NCBI GenBank assembly: GCA_045629205.1
Contig: JAZQQT010000181.1
Location: 1-30,556, forward strand
Direction of reading: 5' to 3'
DNA length: 30,556 nucleotides
Source: JAZQLP01 sp045629205
GTDB lineage: Bacteria; Bacillota; Clostridia; Oscillospirales; UBA644
Numbering within the stretch: position 1 is the stretch's first letter; each line of letters starts with the position of its first letter. The notes under the pieces were generated by a model. The model was not told where the DNA came from. It ran no database searches and worked only from the letters and a program-made list of their open reading frames with translations. Both the position numbers and the translations under genes were made by a program. Shown piece after piece: positions 15,418-24,386 of the stretch.

Positions 15418-15992
15418 AAAAAATCCCTAACATTCTTTGTATTATCAGAATTGCTCTCATACCTTTTATCCTGCTCTTTGCGTTGAACAATCACGTTTCA
15501 GCGCTTATTGAACCGTGGGCAAGATGGTTGATATCGGGAATCATTTTCGGACTTGCGATGATCACCGATTTGTTTGACGGTAAAATCGCAAGAAAATACG
15601 ATGCGATAACCGATCTCGGTAAATTTCTCGATCCGATAGCCGATAAGCTTTTGGTTATTTGTATTTTTATTGCATTTATAGAATTGGATCTGGTACTTGC
15701 CATTCCCGTAATTCTGATAATTGCAAGAGAGTTTTTTGTGACCGGACTTCGACTTGCTGCCGCAAGCAAGGGCGTTGTTGTTGCGGCTAATTACTGGGGA
15801 AAAGCAAAAACCATGACTCAGGGAGTTTCATTGGGAATAAGTTTTGCGGCGATGCTTCTTTCTTATCTTATTAATGAAAACATTTCGTCGGTTTTACGAA
15901 TTATTCCATCTGTTCTCTCATGGGTATGCGCAGCGATAACGGTAATTTCGGCAATTTCATATTGGAATCAGTGTAAACAGTATCTTAAATAA
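15414..15992 (+). CDS. pgsA: CDP-diacylglycerol--glycerol-3-phosphate 3-phosphatidyltransferase
   Basis: A 192-residue integral membrane enzyme making phosphatidylglycerol phosphate, the first committed step to phosphatidylglycerol and cardiolipin. The CDP-alcohol phosphatidyltransferase signature DG-x2-AR-x8-G-x3-D-x3-D is complete in residues about 59-81, from 'DGKIAR' to 'GKFLDPIAD'. Hydrophobic segments surround it: about 7-25, 36-52, 80-105, 140-155 and 165-182. The PgsA hallmark 'NIPNILCIIRI'-like opening is present as 'KIPNILCIIRIALIPF'. The ATG overlaps the rimO stop. After the stop a 33-nt gap contains the cysS ribosome binding site. Confidence 0.95.
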   Translation: MKKIPNILCIIRIALIPFILLFALNNHVSALIEPWARWLISGIIFGLAMITDLFDGKIARKYDAITDLGKFLDPIADKLLVICIFIAFIELDLVLAIPVILIIAREFFVTGLRLAAASKGVVVAANYWGKAKTMTQGVSLGISFAAMLLSYLINENISSVLRIIPSVLSWVCAAITVISAISYWNQCKQYLK

Positions 15993-16025
15993 AACACGGG
16001 CAAAAACCGAAAGGATATATTAATT

Positions 16026-17423
16026 ATGCTTCTTTATAACTCTATGACGAACAAAAAAGAAGAGTTCGTCCCACTCGATGGGAAAAATGTTAAAATATAT
16101 GCGTGCGGTCCTACAGTATATAATTTCTTTCATATAGGTAACGGACGTGCGTTTATGGTATACGACGTTCTGAGAAGATACCTTGAATTTAAAGGATACA
16201 ACGTAGAATACGTTCAGAACTTTACCGATATAGACGACAAAATGATCAACAAGGCAAATGCCGAGGGAATTACCGTTAAAGAACTCGCCGACAGATATAT
16301 AGCAGAATACTATACCGATGCCGACGGACTCAATATCAAGAGAGCCACCGTCAATCCGAAGGCTACGGAAAATATAGATAAAATTATCGAAATGGTTTCC
16401 ACTCTTATCGAAAAAGGCCATGCTTATGAAAATAACGGAAGCGTTTATTTCCGTGTCCGTTCATTCCCTGAATACGGTAAACTTTTCAAACAGTCCATAG
16501 ACGACCTGGAAAGCGGAGCAAGAATAGACGTTGACGAAACAAAAGAAGATAAATTGGATTTTGCCGTATGGAAAGCAACAAAGCCCGGAGAACCGTATTG
16601 GGAATCTCCTTGGGGCAAAGGCCGTCCCGGATGGCATATCGAATGTTCCGTTATGGCAAAACGTTTTCTCGGTGATACAATTGATATCCACTGCGGCGGA
16701 AACGATCTGAAATTTCCGCATCATGAAAACGAAATCGCGCAGTCCGAATGCGCCAACGGATGCACATTCTCAAACTATTGGTTCCATATAGGATTTGTAA
16801 ACATCAATAATGAAAAAATGAGCAAATCCAAAAATAATTTCTTTACAGTAAGAGATCTTGCGGCTGTTTACGGATATGAGCCGTTAAGATATTTTGCCGT
16901 TTCGGCTCATTACAGAATGCCGATAAACTATGATCCGTCCGTTATTGAACAGGCAAAAGCTTCCCTTGAACGTCTCTATAACTGCAAAAACAATCTCGAC
17001 TTTTTGATAAAAAACAGCACAAACGATAATATCAGCGAAGAAGAAACTGCAATATTATCAGGAATGAGCGTATACACCGATAAATTCACGGCTGCCATGG
17101 ACGATGACCTCAATACAGCCAACGGCATTTCCGTTATTTTCGATCTTGTAAGAGACATAAACAAGAATTCGAAATCCGACAGTTCAAAAGCATTTCTTGT
17201 AAAAGAAAAAGAACTGCTTATAAAACTTTGCGGCGTTCTCGGTTTTCTTGAAGAGAAAAAAGACGAAGAAGACACCTCATGGATTGACAATTTAATTGCC
17301 GAAAGACAGGCAGCGCGTAAAGAAAAGAATTTCAAACGCGCAGACGAAATCAGAGATTCACTTAAAGAAAAAGGAATCATTCTCGAGGACACGCCTGCCG
17401 GAGTTAAGTGGAGAAAAGCGTAA
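16026..17423 (+). CDS. cysS: Cysteinyl-tRNA synthetase
   Basis: A 465-residue class I aminoacyl-tRNA synthetase that charges tRNA-Cys. The HIGH-type signature is 'FFHIGNGR' (about 34-41), preceded by zinc cysteine C27 ('CGPTVYNF'). The remaining zinc ligands lie in 'GWHIECSVMAKRFLG' and 'FPHHENEIAQSE', and the KMSKS motif is 'EKMSKSKNN'. The C-terminal 'ARKEKNFKRADEIRDSLKEKGIILEDTPAGVKWR' is diagnostic for CysRS. AAAGGA stands 10 nt upstream of the ATG. There is no T-box leader in the 33-nt gap after pgsA, so no gene-specific antitermination control is visible. recG begins 2 nt after its stop. Confidence 0.98.
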   Translation: MLLYNSMTNKKEEFVPLDGKNVKIYACGPTVYNFFHIGNGRAFMVYDVLRRYLEFKGYNVEYVQNFTDIDDKMINKANAEGITVKELADRYIAEYYTDADGLNIKRATVNPKATENIDKIIEMVSTLIEKGHAYENNGSVYFRVRSFPEYGKLFKQSIDDLESGARIDVDETKEDKLDFAVWKATKPGEPYWESPWGKGRPGWHIECSVMAKRFLGDTIDIHCGGNDLKFPHHENEIAQSECANGCTFSNYWFHIGFVNINNEKMSKSKNNFFTVRDLAAVYGYEPLRYFAVSAHYRMPINYDPSVIEQAKASLERLYNCKNNLDFLIKNSTNDNISEEETAILSGMSVYTDKFTAAMDDDLNTANGISVIFDLVRDINKNSKSDSSKAFLVKEKELLIKLCGVLGFLEEKKDEEDTSWIDNLIAERQAARKEKNFKRADEIRDSLKEKGIILEDTPAGVKWRKA

Positions 17424-17425
17424 AT

Positions 17426-19525
17426 ATGCGTAATAGCCCTTTGACACAAGTAAAAGGAATAGGTCCGAAAAAAGCGGAATTGTTTAACAAACTCGGGATA
17501 TTCACCGTTCAAGATTTGCTGAACTATTTCCCGAAAGATTATTTTAATCTTTCTCTGCACACCGCAATAAAAGATATTGCTTATCGCACTGATTCGGACA
17601 CAATCACCGTTGTCAAGGGAAAAATCTTTACGGGAATTTCCGAGAAAAGGATATCAAAAACAAAATATATTTATACTTTCGGCGTTACGGATGAGGACTG
17701 TCTTGACGGTCTTTCTCCGGCGCCGGAAAATGTTATTCAGATAAAACTTTTTAATCAGAAATACCTTGCCGCTTCTATGAAAGAGGGAGACAAAATCACG
17801 ATTGCGGGTAAGATTTCGGGTTTCGGCTTTTACAAAGAGATGGTCTCCCCTCACATTTTCAAAGGAACCGATAGCTATTTCCGTCCGATTTACAGACTTA
17901 CCAAGGACGTAACTCAAAATATGATATACACCGCGTTGAAATCAGTTATTGAGTCCGACAGTTATGAAATGGATGAATTGCTGCCCGAAAATCTGCCCGA
18001 GACAATTCGTATCAAATACGATCTGATCGGAAGATCGGAAGCTTATAAAAAGATACATGAACCGCTCAATGAACAGGACTTACGGCAAGCAAGAAAACGA
18101 CTCGCATTTGAAGAAATATTTCTGTTCAGACTCGGATTGTCACTGTTGAAAACAAAAACTGTATGCGGAAAAGCATACGCCATCAAATCCTCGTCCGCAG
18201 ATAATTATGAGTCGCTTTTTTCTTTTGATTTAACTTCGGCACAAAAGAAAGCCATCAACGATGCGTTGACCGATATGGGTAAATCCACACCGATGTCACG
18301 AATGGTTCAGGGAGATGTCGGAAGCGGAAAAACAGCAGTTGCCGCCGCTCTTTGCTACATAACAATTAAAAACGGATATCAGGCCTGTGTGATGGCACCT
18401 ACGGAAATACTTGCCGTTCAACATTACAATGAAATGTCGGCATTATTTGAGCCATACGGTATTAAAACCGACTTATTGACAGGATCCGTCACCGCCTCAA
18501 AAAAGAAAAAAATCCTCGAGTCTCTTAAAAGCGGAGAAACAAATCTTATTATCGGAACTCATGCGCTTACCGAAGACAATGTTAAATACAAAAATCTCGG
18601 ACTTGCGGTTACGGACGAACAGCATCGGTTCGGAGTTGAGCAGAGAATGCGCCTCTCAAAGACAAATGAAGACGGATTTGCTCCTCATATTATCGTAATG
18701 TCGGCAACTCCTATCCCCCGTTCTCTTGCGCTTGTGCTTTACGGAGACTTGTCACTATCGGTCATTAACGAAATGCCGAAGGGCAGAAAAAAAGTATCGA
18801 CATTTCTTTTAACGAGAGATTTTGACGACAGAATGTTCGGATATATAGCGAGAGAAGCCTCTGTCGGCAGACAAGCCTATATTGTTTGTCCGATGATAGA
18901 AGAAAACGAAGACAGCGAACTTACGTCTGTGCTTGCTTTTTACGATGAAATCAAATCCAAATATTTTGAAAATATAAACACCGCTTTTGTTCACGGAAAA
19001 ATGAAGGGCCCGGAAAAAGACGAAATACTAAATGCCTTTTCGAAAAACGAAACAAGCGTTCTCGTATCGACCACCGTTATCGAAGTCGGAGTCAACGTTC
19101 CGAATGCCACGACGATGGTGATTCTGAATGCCGAAAAATACGGGCTTTCACAGCTTCACCAGCTACGCGGACGTGTTGGACGCGGCAATGAAAAATCCTA
19201 CTGCTTCCTGATTTCGGATACACAAAACGAAGAAACGAAAGCACGTCTTCAAACACTATGCGATTCAAATGACGGATTTGAAATTGCGAAAAAGGATCTC
19301 GAACAAAGGGGACCCGGTGATTTCTTCGGTAACAGACAACACGGTTTACCGGAATTTAAAGTGGCAAATCTGCTTACCGATATGGATATCGTAAATACCG
19401 CTTCCGAATCCGCGGACGAATTTTCGGAAAGTAATCCGAACTGGAATAAATCACCCGAAAACGAAGCATTGATTTTTGAGATATCAAGATTCTTTGCCCG
19501 TGCGGGAGACGGGATCACGATATAA
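17426..19525 (+). CDS. recG: ATP-dependent DNA helicase RecG
   Basis: A 699-residue helicase that remodels stalled forks and Holliday junctions. The N-terminal part has the 'LTQVKGIGPKKAELFNKLGI' helix-hairpin-helix and an OB-type wedge domain (about 60-160). Helicase motifs follow in order: Q-region 'FDLTSAQKKAINDAL', Walker A 'GDVGSGKTAVAAA' (about 296-308), 'MAPTEILAVQHY', DEQH box 'VTDEQHRFGVEQR' (about 395-407), 'MSATPIPRSLAL', and motif VI 'QLHQLRGRVGRG', plus the C-terminal TRG region. I choose ATG 17426. A GTG at 17408, inside the end of cysS, would add six residues and has a GGAG upstream, so it cannot be excluded. Confidence 0.96.
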   Translation: MRNSPLTQVKGIGPKKAELFNKLGIFTVQDLLNYFPKDYFNLSLHTAIKDIAYRTDSDTITVVKGKIFTGISEKRISKTKYIYTFGVTDEDCLDGLSPAPENVIQIKLFNQKYLAASMKEGDKITIAGKISGFGFYKEMVSPHIFKGTDSYFRPIYRLTKDVTQNMIYTALKSVIESDSYEMDELLPENLPETIRIKYDLIGRSEAYKKIHEPLNEQDLRQARKRLAFEEIFLFRLGLSLLKTKTVCGKAYAIKSSSADNYESLFSFDLTSAQKKAINDALTDMGKSTPMSRMVQGDVGSGKTAVAAALCYITIKNGYQACVMAPTEILAVQHYNEMSALFEPYGIKTDLLTGSVTASKKKKILESLKSGETNLIIGTHALTEDNVKYKNLGLAVTDEQHRFGVEQRMRLSKTNEDGFAPHIIVMSATPIPRSLALVLYGDLSLSVINEMPKGRKKVSTFLLTRDFDDRMFGYIAREASVGRQAYIVCPMIEENEDSELTSVLAFYDEIKSKYFENINTAFVHGKMKGPEKDEILNAFSKNETSVLVSTTVIEVGVNVPNATTMVILNAEKYGLSQLHQLRGRVGRGNEKSYCFLISDTQNEETKARLQTLCDSNDGFEIAKKDLEQRGPGDFFGNRQHGLPEFKVANLLTDMDIVNTASESADEFSESNPNWNKSPENEALIFEISRFFARAGDGITI

Positions 19526-19579
19526 CGGGATTTTTTTCTTCTTTTTTCCGTCTAAGAGGTGAAAGGCAATAAATAACTT

Positions 19580-20605
19580 ATGATTATAAACAAATTGAAA
19601 AAACAGATTACAGTTTTGATTGCAGCGGCGATACTGCCGAGCTTTTCCTCATGCGTTCACGAAAAATACATTAATCCCTTCTGCAACGACGTATTTCAAG
19701 CCGAAATACTTCCCGAGCAAGATGTTGAAAAAACGCCGAGAGACTGGTTAAAAGAAATAACGGGAGTTGTAAAACGTCCGCCATACTATAAGTATACGAC
19801 AGACACACTCCATCCGAGTATTTCGGCAGAATGCGCCGGCATTTACGACGTAAAAGCAAGAAAAACACTCTTCTCCGTAAACGGTGACGAACAAGTTGCT
19901 CCGGCTTCACTGACGAAGATGGTAACCGCTTTGGTCGCCGTAAAATATGCAGACCCGCAAGATGTATTTACGGTAGGAAACGAGCAATACTCGGTTATGA
20001 AAGGCTCAAGTCTTTGTTACATAAAAATCGGCCAGAAATTGACGCTTGAACAGCTGCTTATCGGAATGCTTATGCCATCAGGCAATGACGCGGCATACAC
20101 GATCGCTGTCAATGTGGCAAAAAAAGCCGCAAACGACCCGGAAATGACTATATCGGACGCATTAAATTATTTTAACGATTTAATGAACGGATATTGTGAA
20201 GAAATAGGAGCTTACGACTCGCATTTCGTCAATCCTGACGGATGGGACGAAGATGACCATTACAGCACAGCAAATAACCTTGCTTTATTTGCGACAAAGC
20301 TGCTTGAAAATGATCTGTTAAGCGATATTGTTTCACACCATAAAAAAAGAGTGGTATTTGTATCAGGCGAAGATGTCACATGGACAGATTCAAATAAGCT
20401 GCTTGATCCAAAAAGCGCATACTACAGAGAAAACGCAATCGGCGTCAAGACAGGAAGCACACCGGATGCCGGCTACTGTCTGATAGCGGCGGAAAAAACA
20501 AACGGAAGACTGTATATTACAGTAATACTCGGATGTGACACAAGAGATGACAGCTATAAAGACACGATAACATTACTGCAAGAAACAATGTGTATTTCAG
20601 AATAA
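19580..20605 (+). CDS. D-alanyl-D-alanine carboxypeptidase, putative lipoprotein (peptidase S11)
   Basis: A 341-residue penicillin-binding protein of the DacA/DacF class that trims the terminal D-alanine from peptidoglycan stem peptides outside the membrane. The three active-site motifs are S110-L-T-K113, S167-G-N169 and K290-T-G292. The N-terminus has a short positive stretch, a hydrophobic core and 'FSSC' with Cys25, which looks like a lipobox, so the protein is probably lipid-anchored rather than held by a C-terminal amphipathic helix. It ends about 50 residues after the KTG motif and lacks the PBP5 C-terminal beta domain common in this family. GAGGTG and AAAGG lie further than usual from the ATG, so translation may be modest. 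A 54-nt gap separates it from recG with no terminator, so read-through is likely. Confidence 0.9.
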   Translation: MIINKLKKQITVLIAAAILPSFSSCVHEKYINPFCNDVFQAEILPEQDVEKTPRDWLKEITGVVKRPPYYKYTTDTLHPSISAECAGIYDVKARKTLFSVNGDEQVAPASLTKMVTALVAVKYADPQDVFTVGNEQYSVMKGSSLCYIKIGQKLTLEQLLIGMLMPSGNDAAYTIAVNVAKKAANDPEMTISDALNYFNDLMNGYCEEIGAYDSHFVNPDGWDEDDHYSTANNLALFATKLLENDLLSDIVSHHKKRVVFVSGEDVTWTDSNKLLDPKSAYYRENAIGVKTGSTPDAGYCLIAAEKTNGRLYITVILGCDTRDDSYKDTITLLQETMCISE

Positions 20606-20918
20606 ACATAATAACGCTTATAATTTCAGAAATGTTTTGATCGGACCGGTATGGAACAGAATAAAAGAGTAAAACATAATACCCTATGTATCAGATAAAA
20701 ATGTAATTCATACGGTTGCTTACCCTATTATTAAAAAATAAATAAATCCGCTAACTGAATAAAGAATACATCGGCGGCAGTCTGTTAAAAGACTGCCGCC
20801 GCGCTTTCATTTACAAAAACAGTGCAACAATAAAAGATTGCACCGGATTCAAAAATCTGACTGTCATTTGATTTGCTATATCAAAATATCAAAAATTCTG
20901 ATTATTACCGATAATAAA
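20606..20918. other. Intergenic region between convergent genes
   Basis: A 313-nt gap between the converging carboxypeptidase and Na/phosphate cotransporter genes. It holds the GC-rich hairpin at 20771-20800, a smaller inverted repeat (GTGCAA 20822-20827 / TTGCAC 20838-20843), and otherwise AT-rich sequence. I see no open reading frame longer than about 15 codons with a ribosome binding site and no RNA gene. Confidence 0.7.
20771..20811 (+). terminator. Terminator-like hairpin after the carboxypeptidase gene
   Basis: A perfect 11-bp GC-rich stem (CGGCGGCAGTC 20771-20781 / GACTGCCGCCG 20790-20800) with an 8-nt loop is followed by CGCTTTCATTT, a broken T tract. The stem is very stable and sits between converging genes, so it may block transcription from both sides. 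Confidence 0.7.
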
Positions 20919-22601
20919 TCAATCGGAGTTGCCTCTTGTGACAATATATGCTTTTTTGATTGTAACGGTATTATTTTCGCCTTTAATCGCAAATGCAATA
21001 TTGATGGCATGATCGGAACATCTTTCAAGGTCAGTAACCATATCGGTAAATATAACACCGGCGACAGGATGGCACATTCCGTTTTTAAGGCGGATGATAT
21101 GGCTTTCGGAATATTTATCCTGCAAATCATCAACCTGTTCTTCAAGATCGGATATTTCATCAAGGCGGTCAAACTGTTCTTTTTCGTATACTTCTATCGA
21201 CTGTTCGAAACATTTTATACTATGCTCTGCCATGTTTTGAAGCTGTTCAATAGCCTCATCATTGAAAGCCACGTTATCATTTACAATATTAACAGCATAC
21301 TCAGCAATGTTCTCTGCATGGTCGCCTACACGCTCTATATCCGACGTAACATGAAGCATCATACTTACGGACTCGGAATCCTTTTCGTCAAGGCTCTGTC
21401 CGTTTATCTGAACAAGATAACCCTGAATGGAGTGATTGAGATAATTTATTATTTCTTCTGCCTCGAGAACTTTTTCAGCCTTTTCCATATCTTTTTCAAA
21501 GACAGACTCACAGGCAAGCTTTATACTGTTTAAAGTGATTTTTGCCATACGGATAACCTCACGGCGGCACTGTTCGACACCGATTGTGGGAATAACAGTT
21601 GCTTCGGGGGTAATATAATTAAGCTGTTTTGCGTAGAAAATATCTGTTTGGGATATAGGAAGAATCTTTGCGGCGAATTTGCATATCGGATTGACAAACG
21701 GGAATATCAAGACAGTTGTTATAACGTTAAACAGCAAATGGAAGTTAGCTATTTGTCTTGCCAGATTATCAGGTGAAATGCCCTCGATAAACGATGTGAT
21801 CTGCGGGAAAATAAGCAAAATAACAGAGAAAACAATTACTCCCGCAACCTTTGCAAAAACTCCGGAGAGCGCGCATTGCTTACTTTTACGATCCCCGCTG
21901 AACGACAGTATAACTACAGGCGCAATAGCACCGATATTCATACCCATAATAATAAACACAAGAGAAGAAAGCGTAATATCCGAGCCTGTCATCTGCATAA
22001 CAAGGACCTGCAGAATACCGATCGAGGCGGATGAGGACTGGATAACAGACGTAATAACTATGCCGAATAAAAGACCTAAAAACGGATTATTGAAATTACT
22101 TAAAAATTTCGCGATAATGCTGCCTATTTCAAGAGAGTTGACAGCAGTTCCCATAAGATATATACCGACAAACAAGAGCCCGAAGCCAAGCACTACCGAA
22201 CCGATCTTTTTGCAGGTCCTGTTTTTTATAAACAAATACAAAACAACGCCTACAAACAAAATAACAGGAGCTATGGTCTCAATTTTAAACGCGATAATCT
22301 GGGCAGTTATGGTAGTTCCGATATTTGCGCCTAACATTACGTAAAGAGCTCTTGAAAGCTCCATAAGCCCGGCTTCTACAAAGCTGACGACCATAACGCT
22401 GGTAGCTCCCGAACTCTGAATGAGCACGGTAACGAGAATACCTACAAGAACGGAAAGAAATCCGTTCTTTGTCATTTTTTCAAGTATTGATTTCAGCTTT
22501 TTGCCTGCTGCTTTTTCAAGTCCGGCAGACATATAGTTTATTCCGAAAAGAAAAAGACCTATACCGCCGAGCAAAAGAAATATTCCTGTAACAGTATCCA
22601 T
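20919..22601 (-). CDS. Na/phosphate cotransporter with C-terminal PhoU-like domain
   Basis: A 560-residue membrane protein of the NptA/YjbB (PF02690) family. It has two inverted Na_Pi_cotrans repeats, each with its QSS signature: 'IQSSGATSVMVVSF' (about 61-74) and 'VIQSSSASIGILQ' (about 188-200), within eight or so hydrophobic helices over residues 1-325. The C-terminal part (about 345-560) is a soluble helical PhoU-like domain, with 'SDIERVGDHAENIAEYAVNIV' and 'TDLERCSDHAINIAFAIKG' as its two repeats. In such proteins the PhoU domain is thought to gate or regulate sodium-driven phosphate movement. AAAGGG precedes the ATG by 7 nt. It lies downstream of a Gfo/Idh/MocA gene but a hairpin separates them, so it is probably transcribed separately. 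Confidence 0.92.
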   Translation of the reverse strand: MDTVTGIFLLLGGIGLFLFGINYMSAGLEKAAGKKLKSILEKMTKNGFLSVLVGILVTVLIQSSGATSVMVVSFVEAGLMELSRALYVMLGANIGTTITAQIIAFKIETIAPVILFVGVVLYLFIKNRTCKKIGSVVLGFGLLFVGIYLMGTAVNSLEIGSIIAKFLSNFNNPFLGLLFGIVITSVIQSSSASIGILQVLVMQMTGSDITLSSLVFIIMGMNIGAIAPVVILSFSGDRKSKQCALSGVFAKVAGVIVFSVILLIFPQITSFIEGISPDNLARQIANFHLLFNVITTVLIFPFVNPICKFAAKILPISQTDIFYAKQLNYITPEATVIPTIGVEQCRREVIRMAKITLNSIKLACESVFEKDMEKAEKVLEAEEIINYLNHSIQGYLVQINGQSLDEKDSESVSMMLHVTSDIERVGDHAENIAEYAVNIVNDNVAFNDEAIEQLQNMAEHSIKCFEQSIEVYEKEQFDRLDEISDLEEQVDDLQDKYSESHIIRLKNGMCHPVAGVIFTDMVTDLERCSDHAINIAFAIKGENNTVTIKKAYIVTRGNSD

Positions 22602-22632
22602 TATTATACCCTTTATTGTATTCTCAAAAGAA

Positions 22633-22668
22633 GTTTCTCAAAACGAAACGTCTTGAGAAACAGTTTTT
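22633..22668 (-). terminator. Bidirectional terminator-like hairpin after the Gfo/Idh/MocA gene
   Basis: A 9-bp inverted repeat (GTTTCTCAA 22633-22641 / TTGAGAAAC 22653-22661) directly follows the minus-strand oxidoreductase gene. It is flanked by an A/T7 run on the gene side and by TTCTTTT on the far side. The T7 run on the plus strand would make it stronger in the plus direction; in the minus direction the T tract is interrupted. Confidence 0.6.
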
Positions 22669-23727
22669 TTATATAATATCCTCAAAAGGAATGACCTGAT
22701 GAAGCCTGCCTGATTCAAATCCGGCCTCAACGACTTTAAGGACACGCATGAGCTGCTGATGAGTAACAGTAAGCTCAGATTTTCCGTTTATTGCATCGCA
22801 GAAATTTCTGTAATAATCGTGGACATCGGAAACAGGACGATCGAGTTCGTAGGTATCAACGGTTATTTCATCACGCGGAGCCATTGTTTTTGTAAGTCCT
22901 GCAGCTGTTTTAACAGGCAGAACATCATTTTCATGCCATGCCTTGCATTTAACGACACGACAGTTTTCACGCCAGTCTTTAATTACGGCTGTTCCCTTCT
23001 CGGCTCTTACATAGAATCGTGGAAGATCGATAAAATTGTATGTGCCGACTTCGGAATATGCTCTTGCGCCGTTTTCGAAAAACAGTGTAAGACGATAGCC
23101 GTCGTCTACTTCTTTATTTGTAATATTATCAAATTCACAGTAAACAGAAACGATTTTTTTATCTCTGTATAATCTGAGTTCCTGATCGATAAGATGAATA
23201 CCCCAATCGTAAAGCATACCGCCGCCGTGTTCGACGGTGCCGCGCCAGTCACTCGGAATACCTCTTGAACCATGAACACGGGACTGAACATCAAATATTT
23301 CACCAAGCTCATTTGTATCAAACAGATGCTGGATCGCAAGGTAATCTACATCCCAACGTCTGTTCTGATGAACGGAAAAAAGAACATTGTTGCGATTTGC
23401 CGCATCTATCATTCTCTGAAGAGACGGAGTAGACAATGTGACGGGTTTTTCGCAAATCACATTTTTACCTGCGTTAAGGCAGGCAATAACAACTTCTTCG
23501 TGATAATCATTCGGAATTGCGACTGTGATAAGCTGAATCGTTTTATCTGACAGAATAGCTTCAAGCGTTCTGTAAGCCTTTATCCCACGGCTTTCCGCAA
23601 GAGCACAGCGTTCTTCTTTGATATCGTAAATACCTATTGGATTAATTACGTCGCTTGTAAGAGCGTGTTCGTAATGCCAACCGCCCATGCCTCCGTAGCC
23701 AATAAGTCCCCAATTGATTTTTTTCAT
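22669..23727 (-). CDS. Gfo/Idh/MocA family oxidoreductase, canonical EKP type
   Basis: A 352-residue NAD(P)-dependent dehydrogenase of the Gfo/Idh/MocA family. The Rossmann motif is 'WGLIGYGGMGGWHY' (6-19), the EKP motif is E93-K94-P95 ('VICEKPVTLS'), and the catalytic-site helix is 'HGGGMLYDWGIHLID', giving D174 and H178 as the conserved D-x3-H pair. All residues expected for a working sugar, inositol or sugar-acid dehydrogenase are present; substrate is not identifiable from sequence. AGAGGTG precedes the ATG. The gene follows the unknown membrane protein by 38 nt and the acyl-CoA ligase further upstream on the same strand, so the three may be one transcript, ending at the hairpin at 22633-22661. 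Confidence 0.9.
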   Translation of the reverse strand: MKKINWGLIGYGGMGGWHYEHALTSDVINPIGIYDIKEERCALAESRGIKAYRTLEAILSDKTIQLITVAIPNDYHEEVVIACLNAGKNVICEKPVTLSTPSLQRMIDAANRNNVLFSVHQNRRWDVDYLAIQHLFDTNELGEIFDVQSRVHGSRGIPSDWRGTVEHGGGMLYDWGIHLIDQELRLYRDKKIVSVYCEFDNITNKEVDDGYRLTLFFENGARAYSEVGTYNFIDLPRFYVRAEKGTAVIKDWRENCRVVKCKAWHENDVLPVKTAAGLTKTMAPRDEITVDTYELDRPVSDVHDYYRNFCDAINGKSELTVTHQQLMRVLKVVEAGFESGRLHQVIPFEDII

Positions 23728-23765
23728 AGGACACCTCTGAGAAAATAAGTAATGTGTGTGTGTTT

Positions 23766-24371
23766 TTACTGTTTGAACCAGCCGGATACCGTATCGGTAA
23801 GCGGCTTAAAAGGATGTTTGTTGTCAAGACCGAATTTATATGAAATTCCGGACACCACAGTGCAGATAATCAGAATCACGGCAAAGACCGCAAATCGAAT
23901 TATCAGATTTTCCATATTCATTTCCGCATTGATATCGGAAACGTCAACTCCGACAAAAACCTGCGCGGCAAATGCCGTTGACATGGAAAGCAGATAATAT
24001 AAAATAAGAAAAATGCGACAAACGACAAAAGAAGAATCGTAACCGTATAAAAACGGAACTATACCGATTACTATCATTATCAATGCAAGAACGCCGGCTG
24101 AAATATATCCCTTAAACGGAATATTTTTGATTATACCGGTTTCTATTCTGTTTCTGTCCGTAAGCCCTTCACTGTGAGAAGTAAACGAAAAGAAATAGAG
24201 CATAATCAAAAGATAAAACACGGCGAGAATCGGCCACACTATTTTAGGTGAAAAACTCCCGAGGGGAATTGCCATAAAAGATAATGCGCAAACGAGTATG
24301 ACTCTGAGAAAATAAAAAAATGTGAGTTTAAAAATCAATGCAACCGTTTTATCTTTTTGCGATTCGTTCAT
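23766..24371 (-). CDS. Five-helix membrane protein of unknown function
   Basis: A 201-residue protein I do not recognise. It is strongly hydrophobic, with helices at about residues 10-34, 43-64, 88-108, 112-136 and 155-176. A charged loop (about 65-82, 'SHSEGLTDRNRIETGII') lies between helices 2 and 3, and an acidic segment ('DVSDINAEMNMENLI') before the last helix. The N-terminus (MNESQKDK) is polar and probably cytosolic, and the C-terminus ends in a short soluble tail with 'GLDNKHPFKPL'. No catalytic motif or signal peptide is evident. GGAGG precedes the ATG by 6 nt, so it is a real gene. It is 15 nt downstream of the acyl-CoA ligase and shares its operon; it might help move or anchor a ligase substrate, but that is a guess. 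Confidence 0.8.
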   Translation of the reverse strand: MNESQKDKTVALIFKLTFFYFLRVILVCALSFMAIPLGSFSPKIVWPILAVFYLLIMLYFFSFTSHSEGLTDRNRIETGIIKNIPFKGYISAGVLALIMIVIGIVPFLYGYDSSFVVCRIFLILYYLLSMSTAFAAQVFVGVDVSDINAEMNMENLIIRFAVFAVILIICTVVSGISYKFGLDNKHPFKPLTDTVSGWFKQ

Positions 24372-24386
24372 CTGTGCCTCCGTGAT

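Noticed and set aside
15993..16025. Possible T-box leader before cysS
   Set aside because: The gap is 33 nt, far too short for a T-box, and no terminator hairpin is present.
20838..21533. Plus-strand open frame of 231 codons
   Set aside because: Antisense to the PhoU-like part of the Na/phosphate cotransporter; hydrophobicity is a by-product of the opposite strand.
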